From assembly GCA_027576995.1 (NCBI GenBank), contig JANBQC010000030.1, forward strand, positions 26,404 to 67,250: a DNA stretch of 40,847 nt, given 5' to 3'. The stretch is from Dimargaris cristalligena (Eukaryota > Kickxellomycota > Dimargaritomycetes > Dimargaritales > Dimargaritaceae). The notes beneath the pieces are model-generated. The model saw only the letters and a list, made by a program, of their open reading frames with translations. It ran no database searches and was not told the DNA's origin. Below are positions 30,099 to 40,847 of this stretch, one piece after another (position 1 is the first letter of the stretch; every line of letters begins with the position of its first letter). The position numbers were made by a program, and so were the translations under genes.

Positions 30099-33000
30099 AT
30101 GACACCAGCTTCCGTTGACTCGGCCCGGTATGTAGGGGCTCCTCATCCGGGCCCTCCACCCGCCCACCATCCCTCAGCACAGCGCTCCCGGCATCACACC
30201 ACTTCTCGATCCCGCCGGATTGTGGGCCGCTACCAGTTCACCAAAACTATCGGGGCCGGTAGCATGGGGAAGGTCAAATTGGCCATCGATCTGACCACCG
30301 GCGAGAAGGTGGCTGTCAAAATCATGCCCCGCCAGGAGCCCGATTCATCCCTGCGAACGGCCACCGTGCCGATCCCGGGGGTGGCCCCCCCGCCCCTGGC
30401 CTCGACGCCACCTTCATCACCTGCCGGCCACCCCCCGCCCGACGCCTCCGACAAGGGTCCACCCGAGCACAAGGACGTGCGTATCCTGCGGGAGATTGCC
30501 ATAATGAAGCTTCTGAGCCACCCTTACATCGTATCCCTCAAGGACGTAATTGTCCATCCGAGTCACTATTATGTCGTGCTAGAATACGTGAGCGGGGGCC
30601 AAATGCTGGACTATATCATCAGCCACGGTCGACTTAAGGAGAAGCACGCCCGCAAGTTTGCCCGGCAAATCGTGTCGGCGCTGGATTACTGTCATCGCAA
30701 TTCTATTGTGCACCGGGACCTCAAAATTGAAAATATCCTAATCTCATCATCTGCCACCATCAAAATCATCGACTTTGGCCTGTCCAACCTCTACTCACCG
30801 CGCTGCCAGCTCTCCACCTTCTGCGGCTCGCTCTACTTTGCCGCCCCCGAACTATTGAGTGCCAAGGCCTACACCGGTCCCGAGGTCGATATTTGGAGCT
30901 TCGGCATCGTCTTGTATGTATTAGTGTGCGGAAAGGTGCCGTTTGATGACCAGAGCATGCCGGCGCTGCACGCCAAGATCAAACGGGGCCATGTCGAGTA
31001 CCCCACCTGGCTCAGCCACGAGTGTAAGCACCTGCTGTCGCGGATTCTAGTAACTAACCCCGACGAGCGGGCAACTATGTTGGAGATTATGCGTCACCCA
31101 TGGATGAATCGTGGTTATGACCTACCCATCGACAACTATCTTCCACCCCGCATGCCCCTCGTCCTACCCATTGATCCCAATATGGTTCGTGAAATGTCCG
31201 GCTTCGGATTTGGCCCCGAAAAGGCCCTCTTTGATCAGTTCCAATCCCTTTTGAATAGCGAATGGTACATCAAACAGCTCCAGACCTTCTACCCCGAGCT
31301 GTTTCACCCCCAACTGACCTCTGATGAATCCGCCCCAGGGGGGTCCTCGGGGGTTTCGGCATTCTTTAGCTCTGCGGTGACCCGGTCGGCCGAAACCATG
31401 GCTCTGGCCGCCCGGGATGCCCTTAAAAAACGAACCAGCTTCTGGCGGCGCCCGACTCAGGACGCCGCTGATTTTATCTCCTTGGATCCGCTTATCTCAA
31501 TGTACTACCTGGTGCATGAGAAAATCCAGGCCGATTCGGCACGGGCCGCTGGTATGCAGCAGCAGCTTGCCCATTCGGTCGGTGTTCCGGAGCCCCGCCT
31601 TGCCCATCTCGGTTCTGGTTCTGAGGATACCCCTGTACCAATCGATCACCAACCTCGGCCCGTGGAACGTCCGGTTCCTGTTGCTATGAATACCCCCGCT
31701 GCCGTCCTAGCGAATCCCCCCGTTAGTGAATCCCAAATGGAATCTACCTCGCTTCCCCCTGTTGCTGCGGCTGAGCACTTGGTGCCACCGCAGCCCCGCC
31801 GGCCCGACAGTCTCCAAGATGGTACAGAATCTACCCACTCCATTGGAGAACCAACTAGGGGTAGTCGCAAATCGCTGTTGCCAGCAGAGGGAGTGCTTCG
31901 CCGCATTAGTCGGGCTTTCCGGCCTCACATTAATTTAAGTAAATCGAAAGCGTCCGGCCGTGCTGATCCCTCCCCTTTTTCGAACAACAGCGATCATCCC
32001 TCATCGGAGACTGGAACGATCGTTTCTGAAACAACTCCGGCTGTCCCGCTGCCCATCCCCACCTCCGATAAGCGCAAAACCAATCGCATATCGACCTTTC
32101 TGGTCAAGAAGCCCAAGGAGGTGGTGACTGCCGCTCCTTCCCACGCTACAGAGCTGATGACAGCCCATGTGGCCCCTACTAAAGAGAAATTGCCGGCTGA
32201 CACTGAGCCAACTGCAACCATTGGCCCTGAAGATGAGGCCCCGTCGGAGCCTTTAACTGGGACTATGCCGGCCAAAGCGCACGCGCATCCAGCTACCAAA
32301 CTGGGCCGGCGTATCTCTAGCCTTCTTTCCCGAGCGGCCAGCGTCCAGGATCGCCACCGGGGCCCAGTGTCCGACGACCCCCGTTGGCTGTTACCCCGCC
32401 GTCAAGCCGCCACCCCTTCCATGCGCATCCGGTCCCCCTTCGGCGGAACCTCCCCTCGCATGGGGTCTAGCCCCGGCTCCTTTCCTCCCACCGGACTGGG
32501 TCGTATGCGAAGCAGCCACAGCACCAGCGACTGCGGGTTTGCCAACCAAGCCAGCCCAGACGGGTCCCTAAAGCAGGGTCCTCGGGTCTCCAACTATTCG
32601 GCCATGGCGAATTATGGCCAAGGAGGCCTCTCTAACAATCCAGATCAAACGGAAAATCACGATGGAAGTATACTGGGGTCGTCTGAAGCCGTTCGCCCGG
32701 CCAACCACCGACGGCTGGCTGCCCAACAGGGAACCGGGGATAATCGCTGGAAGGCCCACCCGCCTGGATCACTCATTACCTCGCACCCCCATTTACCCCC
32801 CGGTGGAACTGTTCCAGCGCCCCCCCGGCGGTTGCTCAGCCAGCACGACCCACCCAACAATGCCTCGCATTCCTTTGACTTGTCATTGCCTGGGCGTAAT
32901 CGCTCGATACTCCCAGGCCGGCGCTCGCGGGACGAATTGGATAGGCGCTCGGGTAAATCCCGTGGGTTAATTGATCCGGCGACGGCAGCCGATGCTGTGG

Positions 33001-34385
33001 CTATAATGGAGCGGCAGAAATCGCAGCAGAATCATCGCGCAGACCAGGGGGTCCGACCCGTCTTCCTCAAAGGGCTATTTTCGGTGGCCACAACCACGAC
33101 CAAGTCCCCGACTACAATTCGTGACGGCGTGGTCCGATTCCTGGACCAGTGCCAAGTCAAGTACCGTGAGGGTCATGGCTATTTTGAGTGTATTGTGACC
33201 CGATTCCCGTTGGACGCCCCGGTGTTCAACCCCTCGGTAGAATCCTCGGCCCATGGCCCCAATGCCAACGCCTCCTCACCAGCGCCTGCCCGGTTGACCG
33301 ACCCTACGGACGCTGGGGCTTCTCCCCATCCGTCACTTGAGCCAGGATCCGCAACCTCCCGAGCTGCCCCTGGTTCAGTGACTCATGGCGGTCACAACCG
33401 ACCCTGCCCTGGCCACCCGTTGATTACCCACCCCAACCAACACATGCCCTACACGGCTTCTAACTCGATTCTATTCTTTGACGATGACGACCGTATGAGT
33501 GCCCTTTCCATGTCCACACTGAACCCCGGCGGGTCGGTTCAACGGGGAGGGAATCACAACTCCCCAAACGGCCGTTTGGTACCTATGTTCGCTAGTCGTA
33601 ATGGCTTGGGGTCATCCGACCCTTCCAACAGCCGGGCCGAGCTGCCGCTCGAGTCCGCCTCTCTTGGTGAGTCTCACAGCGTGGCCACTTCAGGCGACGA
33701 TAATGAGCGATTGGCCGGGAAATCGGTGGCGAGCGAGAGTCGCCCCAATACATTCCGAACCCCCGAAAAACCCAATGTACGATGGGAACCCCCGTCAGCG
33801 ACGACAGACGCGCCCAGTGTGGCCGAACCCTCTGACAGCGGCCCAACTAAAGCCCGGCCCCACAGTGGACTATTCGAGCCCAACATGAGTATCATCGATG
33901 AAGAGCCGTCGCCGGGTGTTGAAACCTCCCCGTCAAACCCTACGGATGCCCCCACAGACTCCAGTGGGGACACCGAATTCCATTCGCCCCAGACCTCTAC
34001 GCCCCTTGGTGAGACTGCCTCCAATCCCGGACTCGGGGTGCCTGCCCCCATGAACAACCTACAGGCTACTACGACCCAGTCCAGTACGGCTGCTCTTACA
34101 GGCGAGCCCGTGGCCAACGTTTCTACACCCACGACCCCCCGTGTTGACAGCGGGCAGGGCACCCCCCAATTGGAAGCCACCGCCCATCCGCCGGCCGATG
34201 CGTCCGAATCAACCGAGCCCGCCCCAATGGTTGATCCTAACTGGACCTTTGTCCGCTTTGAAATCATGATTGTCAAAGTGCCGCTGCTGATGGGACTTTA
34301 TGGTCTTCGATTCCGACAGGTCGCGGGCCCCACCTGGCAGTACAAGCACATTTGTTCGTCTATTTTGCGGGAGTTGCGTTTATAA
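30099..34385 (+). CDS. KIN1: KIN1/PAR-1/MARK-family serine/threonine kinase
   Basis: Polarity kinase of the KIN1 group (yeast Kin1/Kin2, fission yeast Kin1, animal PAR-1/MARK), acting at the cell cortex in polarised growth and exocytosis. One uninterrupted exon, 1428 aa. Kinase domain about 44-336: glycine loop IGAGSMGKV, VAVK with K74, alphaC E132, HRDLKIEN (205-212), DFGLSN (225-230), LKB1-type activation-loop T240 in STFCGSLYFAAPE, and DIWSFG. A Pro/Ser-rich insert (about 79-125) sits between beta3 and alphaC. KIN1-specific blocks after the kinase include LPPRMPLVLPIDPNMVREM and PLISMYYLVHEKI (about 468-481). A long disordered S/P/T-rich middle follows. The KA1 domain is in two pieces: SPTTIRDGVVRFLDQC...YFECIV (about 1004-1032) and VRFEIMIVKVPLL...ILRELRL (about 1385-1428). 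The first ATG after a long ATG-free leader is the start. Confidence 0.95.
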   Translation: MTPASVDSARYVGAPHPGPPPAHHPSAQRSRHHTTSRSRRIVGRYQFTKTIGAGSMGKVKLAIDLTTGEKVAVKIMPRQEPDSSLRTATVPIPGVAPPPLASTPPSSPAGHPPPDASDKGPPEHKDVRILREIAIMKLLSHPYIVSLKDVIVHPSHYYVVLEYVSGGQMLDYIISHGRLKEKHARKFARQIVSALDYCHRNSIVHRDLKIENILISSSATIKIIDFGLSNLYSPRCQLSTFCGSLYFAAPELLSAKAYTGPEVDIWSFGIVLYVLVCGKVPFDDQSMPALHAKIKRGHVEYPTWLSHECKHLLSRILVTNPDERATMLEIMRHPWMNRGYDLPIDNYLPPRMPLVLPIDPNMVREMSGFGFGPEKALFDQFQSLLNSEWYIKQLQTFYPELFHPQLTSDESAPGGSSGVSAFFSSAVTRSAETMALAARDALKKRTSFWRRPTQDAADFISLDPLISMYYLVHEKIQADSARAAGMQQQLAHSVGVPEPRLAHLGSGSEDTPVPIDHQPRPVERPVPVAMNTPAAVLANPPVSESQMESTSLPPVAAAEHLVPPQPRRPDSLQDGTESTHSIGEPTRGSRKSLLPAEGVLRRISRAFRPHINLSKSKASGRADPSPFSNNSDHPSSETGTIVSETTPAVPLPIPTSDKRKTNRISTFLVKKPKEVVTAAPSHATELMTAHVAPTKEKLPADTEPTATIGPEDEAPSEPLTGTMPAKAHAHPATKLGRRISSLLSRAASVQDRHRGPVSDDPRWLLPRRQAATPSMRIRSPFGGTSPRMGSSPGSFPPTGLGRMRSSHSTSDCGFANQASPDGSLKQGPRVSNYSAMANYGQGGLSNNPDQTENHDGSILGSSEAVRPANHRRLAAQQGTGDNRWKAHPPGSLITSHPHLPPGGTVPAPPRRLLSQHDPPNNASHSFDLSLPGRNRSILPGRRSRDELDRRSGKSRGLIDPATAADAVAIMERQKSQQNHRADQGVRPVFLKGLFSVATTTTKSPTTIRDGVVRFLDQCQVKYREGHGYFECIVTRFPLDAPVFNPSVESSAHGPNANASSPAPARLTDPTDAGASPHPSLEPGSATSRAAPGSVTHGGHNRPCPGHPLITHPNQHMPYTASNSILFFDDDDRMSALSMSTLNPGGSVQRGGNHNSPNGRLVPMFASRNGLGSSDPSNSRAELPLESASLGESHSVATSGDDNERLAGKSVASESRPNTFRTPEKPNVRWEPPSATTDAPSVAEPSDSGPTKARPHSGLFEPNMSIIDEEPSPGVETSPSNPTDAPTDSSGDTEFHSPQTSTPLGETASNPGLGVPAPMNNLQATTTQSSTAALTGEPVANVSTPTTPRVDSGQGTPQLEATAHPPADASESTEPAPMVDPNWTFVRFEIMIVKVPLLMGLYGLRFRQVAGPTWQYKHICSSILRELRL

Positions 34386-35760
34386 GATCCCTTTGGCTGA
34401 CTTGCTTTATGCAGAATGACACCCCAATCTGTCTGACGCACTAAATGAACAGTATTCACTGGCTTACTAGGCCGGTTATGCCGCGCCCTTGGCTGTTTGG
34501 GGATGTAATCACCGGGAGGTTATATGGCTATCCAGAAGGGCTATGGTTTTTGGTTGAGTAACCCAGCCTTTTTCCGTGGTATCCGTCTTTATGCCTGGCT
34601 AATTTATGACTAATTGGTATATGGCCACGCGTATGCCATGGACTTGAGTCCCCACCCTCTTTGATAGTATTGCCACACCAGCGAATACACTCTGCCTGTT
34701 AGATTAGACCGGGCCATTTCATTTTAACCTTCCTTCCGTATTATCTATTAGTCACCGATCGCTGCAATCTTAACATCCAAGATCTTTGATTGGCATCATT
34801 TTTTCATGTATCAATACGTTGTGCACTCTACCAATATGCACCTCCCCCCGTAAGCTGACACTGTATTCTTCTAAAGAATTAGCGAGTCGGTTGTGGTGGT
34901 GGTGCATTTAGCATCGCAATGTCCCCCACAATCAGTACTTCTGGGGGCTGTCACCTTGAATTCAAGACTGGCGCTAGCCTAGTCCATTCTTTATTTTATA
35001 ATATCTTTACTATAGCCCCTATTTTTAACACAACTCAAGGTCGGGTAGCGTGTATTTGTTCTGCAGTGGTTTATCCTCTTCTCAGTATCCCTTATGATTC
35101 AATCTGCCATTTTACCAAAAGCCCAGTGAGATCCCATCAGATCATCCCGGCTGCTTCAAAATAATAACCAAAGAGGGCCGCAATCACTCATAGACCCGCC
35201 CTCTTTTCCAAAACTTCATGTTGATTTTTCAGTAACCCTCATTTCACACTCAAGCTATTCTGCCCCGATTACCATCCTTCGATGATCCACAGCAAATTCC
35301 TCAATTATCACTTTTCCCCTCTTTCGTCAACATTACTCTAACTTACTTTAATTATATCTATTACTTCGTGACTAATGGCATTACCATTAATGTTGCAATT
35401 ACACCCCTAATACAGACACCCCCTTATGCATCCTTACCCCGGATAGTTTAACCAACAAAATCTCGGCAGTTGATTGGCGAATTTAAAATTTCTGTAAGGG
35501 CAACATTTACTGTCTATGGTGTCATTGTAAAAGGCGATGTACCAATACAGGCTAAGCTATGTCGCCCAAGGGGTAGGCTATTATAGACTTCATGGGGAGG
35601 TTGGTGGTGGTAAACTAAAACCAATCCCATGTGGTGTATACCGCGGCCCTACCCAGGCTATTTTATCGAGCCCATTGAGATCGCTGGTGTTGGACCCTGT
35701 TCGCATTGCCGTGTTATAAGTTCTTGTTTTTTGTTACTGCCAATATACTTTAACTTGCCC
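34386..35760. other. KIN1 3' flank and MLH2 promoter region
   Basis: 1.4 kb of AT-rich sequence between tandem genes. Open stretches near 34919-35164 and 35537-35719 have no recognisable domain. No TATA box is convincing near the MutL-homologue start. Confidence 0.5.
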
Positions 35761-38700
35761 ATGACCATTCGTCCTCTCTCTGACTTAACGCAACGGCGCC
35801 TAGTTTCGGGGCAGGTTCTCCTTGACATTCCGAGTCTGGTCAAGGAATTGTTAGAGTAAGTTTTTAGTGCACATGGCCCAGTGTTTGCACTCACTGAAGG
35901 AAGGGCACCTTATCCGCTGGTAAGGGCGGCCGATAGACGGGGCAGCTCGGGTCGGAGATTCAAAAGAAGGTCGCTTGTTTCTGTTTTCGTGCCTGTGAAT
36001 TTGACTCTCATGTGGGTGGTACTAATGGCAATATAGAGGGATTCCTTTCGCTTACTTTAGGAATTCGTTGGATGCGGGTGCTACGACTATTGCGGTCAAA
36101 CTATCCAATCACGGTTTAACCACCGTGACTGTGGCTGACAATGGGTGCGGCATTGATAGCACCAGTCACCATTTGGTGGGTATTCGGAACACCACGTCTA
36201 AACTAGCGCAGTGGACAGATCTCGAACGGGTCACTAGTTTGGGCTTCCGGGGTAAGTATGCGTGCCATGGGCCAGAATTTTTAATATCCCCACCTGCGCC
36301 TTTGTTTAGGCGCTGTTCGGGAAGCAGTTCTTCCATTCGACTGACTCTGCTTACTTGGTCCGATTGACTACCATGATTATGCCAAACTGTTACCAGGGGA
36401 GGCCCTCAGCTCCATTTGCAGTACCGCGTATGCTGTACAAATCACCACCCGGACGGCTGTATGCCCCGTCGGGTCGGTTCTTACCCTCGATAACCAGGGT
36501 CGCGTAACTCGAGTTCACTCGACCTCGGCTGAGGTGGGCACAACGGTGTTTATCGAAAAACCCCTGTCCCGGTTGCCAGTTCGCCGTGAGGTAAGCATTG
36601 CCTACTTTTAACTACCCATATATGAATGCGTATGGAATTTAATACCAGAACGAATGGCCCTGCTGAACGGTAAGGGCCCCGGCAATTCAGCTAAATTATT
36701 GAAATCCCAAATGGTCAGATGAATTAATTATTTTCCGTGGATAAACAAGGGCTGGCGGAATCCAGCTGGCTGAGCAGCAAGGTGGTCGGACGACTGCAAC
36801 AATCCGCCAGTTACTCCGAACATATGGATTTGTATTCTCCCATGTGCATTTATCCCTCCAGAATCACATTTATTCAACTGGACGCCCCACCGGTCCCACC
36901 CGCTGGATTAAGCTACCTGCGACGGACCCATTAGAGGCCGTCACTCGTGATTTCGGCAAACGACTGGGTTCGCAGTTGCGTTATTGGCGAAAGGTTTATC
37001 CCCGTTTCCCCAGCGATGGTCCGACCGCCGGAGGTCAGCTGGTACACAATTCCAGTGGGATCGATGATGCAGTTATTCTAGAGGCCCTGTTGCCACAATC
37101 CACACCCGGTAAGCTACATTGTGGAAACCAGCTGGCGGTTATCTAATATTATTATTGACGCTATTCAGCTGTATTAATATAGAAATCTTTGACTTCATTT
37201 GCTCATAAAGATCGCTAACCGGCATACAGCATCCTCTATTCGTTTATTGTGTAGACGCTTTGGCCAATGGGTGGCCGTCGCCAGCACTGGTGTACGTTAA
37301 CCAGCGACCATTGACTTTCCGGGGTGAGCCATTTGCGGAGCTCCATCGCATGTTTACCCACTCAGTTACCCAAGCCCGAGGTGGAGGCAACAGCGGGGAC
37401 AACTCACAGGGGGGAACCTCAGTTCGCAAGCCTTTTCTATGGCTACATATACGACTCCCGCCCGACTGGTACGATGTCAATGTGGAACCGAGCAAGAACC
37501 AGGTATTGGTTCACGACCCGCACCTACTAGTTCTTGCTTTCCAAGCCCTTTTGGCCGAAGCCTATCCCGAGTCTGCTGCCATGGATACAACAACCTCCCA
37601 ACGCGAATCAACCCAACCCAGGTAAGTGGATGGTTCTATCAGTTAAAGCAATTACTTAGGGTCTATAATATTAAAAATAAGCAACCGTCCAACCTGTTCA
37701 CGGATTTTTCTTCTTTATATTATTTTTTGTATATATAAATAAATAGTGATGAACACTTAAACGATTCTAGAGTGGAGTTCATAGAGCCACTCCCCCCGAC
37801 ACCCGTGGCGGTCGAATCCGGGGCTGCGCTCTTCTCCCAGCTCAGTATACCCTCTCAGACGCACTTCAAGCCCGACGCCAGGCTGCCCAAACGACCCAAG
37901 ACCTCACCCACCCCTCTGTCCATGGACTCTCTACAGACTACTTTACTCAATGTATTGCATCCGTTGAGAAGGGCCACCACCTCCAAAAGTAGAACACCTT
38001 TAGCACTTTCTAGAACCGCTCCCGACCCCACTGGCTCACACTATGGGAATACTGGGGTTGGTCATATTACACCTCGGAGCCCTCGGCGCGACCGACTCGT
38101 AGCCACGGCCGATTTTAACTGCTGGTGCCGTATTCCGAGAGGCTATCGACAATTCGGTTTAAAACAGGATCAACATGATATTATATCTGGTTATCGGGAT
38201 CCTATACCAGCCATATATCCACCTTTAATGCATGAGGACGGTGACCCCCGGCACCATTCACCTGAACTCCCGCCCCGTTTAGTGGGCCAGGATATTGAAA
38301 AACAACACTGGCTATACTGGTGGGCCAACCGCCTGTGGAAATTAGACCCTTCCCAGTAAGTTGATTTGGCTGCCCCTCCTGATCTGAATTACTAAACAGG
38401 GCAGCGTGTACGTTGGGAACCCGCAGTATTGATGAGATAGGCATCTGTCTAAACCCAATGAATTGGACCAGTATTAATGGATATGTTGCTACCATAGCTA
38501 CCGGCCTGTATTATTTCCGCTCCTCTTCGTTAGACTTCACTTGCGAGAAACGACGATGGAACTGCAGAGTACATTTAAGATACCCATTAGGCCACAGGTT
38601 CCGTGGGTCCGTTTGGATTGGTAGGTGTATTGCTAGGTCGCCCCAATGTCAAAATTTGCTTATATAACTGTAGTATTAATGATAAGCATGCACATGGGTG

Positions 38701-39536
38701 AAGTTCAGCTTGGTTGTATAAGGTTTTAACTGGTATGTGTATGGGAAAATCGGTGGGATGTATATTTTCAATCAGTAGTACTTGCCTCATCAAATGGATT
38801 TTTCGTTATACAGCCTTGCTGAACTACTCCCACATGTTTAGCCAAGCACATGGCAATTGCTTGATACGAATATTGAACTTATCGCAGTGGGGACATACCT
38901 ACACGTGTATTACCCAATCCCTTTTAATGAACCTAGGCCCTCCCCCTCCCAGTCGGCTGTAATTCTTCAAAGCCTCAATTGCCAGCGAGCCATTATCGGG
39001 GGAACCGAGTACCACTATGTTAAAGACTATCGGCTTGTAAATAACGGATTTGACCTTCGATGGCATTTAGGTAAGTCTAACTTTAATGGCTTTCTAGGGG
39101 CCATTAGAGCGGACTGGATATCATCGACTACCTGTCTATATCCTACAGGATTACCCATGTTAATCAGGTGGATTACCTATCCATTCAATTATATTATTTA
39201 CCTTGATACCTAGCATCCGATGGCACCCAATTGGTAGTGGAAGTCATGGGCTGTCCCGCTTTCCTGCCACTGACTACATTGCCTAGTGAAATCGAGACAA
39301 TATTAGCCAAAATCGGAAATTCGGCCAATGATGTGGAGACAGAACTGGTGCTGCCTATTCACCAGGAACGAAGTATGCTTGGGTTTCGCACAAATCTAAT
39401 TGATACCTATTTACATGGCCAGGCTATGGAGAAGGCCCGGGATATTGATCGTACAGCACCGCTAGACCCCTTCGCGGCTCTGACGGGACTGTGGAATATG
39501 CTATCAATTGGTAGACCACCTGTGGTAGACCTATAG
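35761..39536 (+). CDS. MLH2: MutL homologue of the MLH2/human-PMS1 type
   Basis: GHKL-ATPase mismatch-repair accessory protein that pairs with Mlh1. Nine exons: 35761-35855, 36061-36251, 36397-36590, 36766-37108, 37255-37621, 37747-38355, 38400-38620, 38888-39070, 39214-39536; phases agree at all eight junctions, 841 aa, and seven donors are GTAAG (one GTAGG). ATPase motifs: VKELLENSLDAGAT (27-40; E29 and N33 as in E. coli MutL), DNGCGI (58-63), TTSK, GFRGEAL (93-99), LPVRRE, and later VYVNQRPL and DVNVEPSKNQV. A Pro/Ser/Arg linker lies in exon 6. The C-terminal dimerisation domain shows ILQSLN, LVNNGFDLRW and a final GRPPVVDL. DQHA(X)2E(X)4E and the CPHGRP cysteine are not seen, which fits MLH2 and not Pms1/PMS2. 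Uncertain points: the exon 4 acceptor (36766 or 36778) and exon 7. Confidence 0.85.
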
Positions 39537-40847
39537 AGTTGCTCACTTCAAACCTCTATAAATTAACCCAAAGGTTTAACTCAGTAGATATTGTGCCTAT
39601 TTTCACCATGGTGTTCATATATTTGAGGACTGGGTAATAAAATAAATGGAATATTTAGATGGGTAATGGATTGGTGGGGTGTACGGCTATCTGTACTGAT
39701 CAGCTGCACTAGACGGTGTGGGATTCCGCTTGACTGATAATCGATTCTTGCTCAATCATCAGGGGAGAACTGTTATATCTTTACCATTGCATTTTTAGTC
39801 CCTGATTTTAAATCGAATAGATTGTCGAATATAATAGGGGCCTTATGAAAACTGTGATAACATTGGTAGCCATTCTTCAGTACAATTCAGATAGAATGAG
39901 ATGTTCCCCTTCCCGATACGTTTTGGCTAGATACCATTAGGCTTAGTATTAGGAGATACGTTGTAGGGAACTCAATCACATTGCTGCATAGAAGACTGGT
40001 GCCATTGTTTGGGGTGGCGGTTAGCTTAGAATAGGTGCACTATTTGCCGTCATTTGAAGTGATTACACTGCGCTACTTGTGCAACTCTTTATTAGACTGC
40101 CACCAGTGGACCCTTGCCATTCACAGCGTTCATTTAAGTGGTTAGATAGTTTAGGCCTCTTAATACACTGTGTCCATAAGGTATAGCAATTGCCGAATTA
40201 GCCTTACCCCCATTCGAAAATTAAGCCAGGAAATAGATAATCGAATAGTGGTGTTTTTGGTTGCAGATAAGGCCCACTATATCATCAACAGCCCTTTGTT
40301 TTTGTCTAGATTTCATTGAAGAGCCATTTAAACCTATTTGGCTGGCTATCTTAAGGGCACCCCATTATCGTACCACTGCACACTAAGAATATGTCGCCCC
40401 AATTGTTCGGTATACTGCGTTTCCTGTTGTTTTAGCCGGCTGTTTTTTGATCGGATATTATCCATCGACCCCAGTTATCAGACCGGATTCTCACTACCGT
40501 AACTGCAGGCCTAACAAAATGAGTAGGAAGGTAGGTCTGATTAATGTAGGGAGACTGAATCCCAGTAATGCACAAATCTAATGGCTCATTCCAGGTTCAC
40601 TAAGATAATAGATCAATCTTAATCACTAATTGAGTTGCTACAGCCACCATTCCATAATTCGAATTGATTTGTCACGTTTGATGACGATCAACACGTTATG
40701 GCTTATTGTATCCGTTTTTGACCGGCAAGAATGGATACCTACACGATAAACAGATAATCGCAAGTACACTAGGGGGCATTTCAATCTGGGCTATCACTGC
40801 TAATATGTTGATAATCCTATCTGAATCCAGATAAAGGTGGTGAGTAA
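39537..40847. other. MLH2 3' flank, right edge of window
   Basis: 1.3 kb of AT-rich sequence with no open stretch of note and no recognisable gene or RNA. AATAAA-type hexamers occur close after the stop (for example near 39638). Confidence 0.5.

Noticed and set aside
33674..34276. 200-codon minus-strand ORF inside the kinase gene
   Set aside because: Shadow of the Ser/Pro-rich coding strand; no domain, and the plus-strand frame continues to the KA1 tail.

Overview
This window is eukaryotic nuclear DNA, almost certainly from a fungus. Eleven protein-coding genes are recognisable. Most are split by spliceosomal introns of about 110-400 nt with GTAAG-type donors, and there are no operons, rRNA, tRNA, CRISPR or phage genes. 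The gene set (ALG7, RPC11, DNM1-type dynamin, KIN1-type kinase with a KA1 tail, septin, URC4, Taz1) is fungal. The high intron density, plus a retained Rab4-class GTPase, suggests an early-diverging (zygomycete-grade) lineage rather than a yeast; that placement is inference. One run of 97 Ns (27134-27230) marks an assembly gap.

Layout: 0.5-1.7 kb, BAP31/Yet-type ER membrane protein (-), diverging from RPC11 (RNA polymerase III subunit, +, 2.77-3.10 kb). A low-complexity Gly/Pro/Tyr protein (-, 3.70-4.43 kb) has a clear TATA box and a probable leader intron, and lies 2 kb upstream of the divergent gene URC4 (+, 6.45-7.97 kb). DNM1 (+, 8.82-11.34 kb) and ALG7 (+, 12.1-14.2 kb) follow in tandem. 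A 5.9-kb stretch without a recognisable gene (14.2-20.1 kb) precedes a tafazzin-type acyltransferase (+, 20.14-21.10 kb). This converges on an ABHD11-type mitochondrial hydrolase (-, 21.97-23.28 kb). A six- or seven-exon septin (+, 23.8-26.5 kb) converges across the gap on a four-exon Rab4-like GTPase (-, 27.68-28.91 kb). A 1428-codon single-exon KIN1/PAR-1-family kinase (+, 30.1-34.4 kb) and a nine-exon MutL homologue of the MLH2/human-PMS1 type (+, 35.76-39.54 kb) complete the window.

The genes are housekeeping genes and do not form a single pathway. Several concern organelle membranes: DNM1 (mitochondrial and peroxisomal fission), tafazzin (cardiolipin remodelling), ABHD11 (mitochondrial matrix), BAP31 and ALG7 (ER). 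KIN1, septin and Rab4 belong to polarity, cortex and endosomal traffic. I see no dedicated novel gene cluster. The points most worth a second look are the KA1 domain interrupted by about 350 residues, the Rab with a Rho-like G4 motif, the MutL homologue lacking recognisable endonuclease motifs, the small exons, the leader features (uORF, ATG-free leader), perfect hairpins in 3' flanks, and the large gene-poor block. All splice junctions were inferred by reading the sequence; reading phase was checked at every junction listed.
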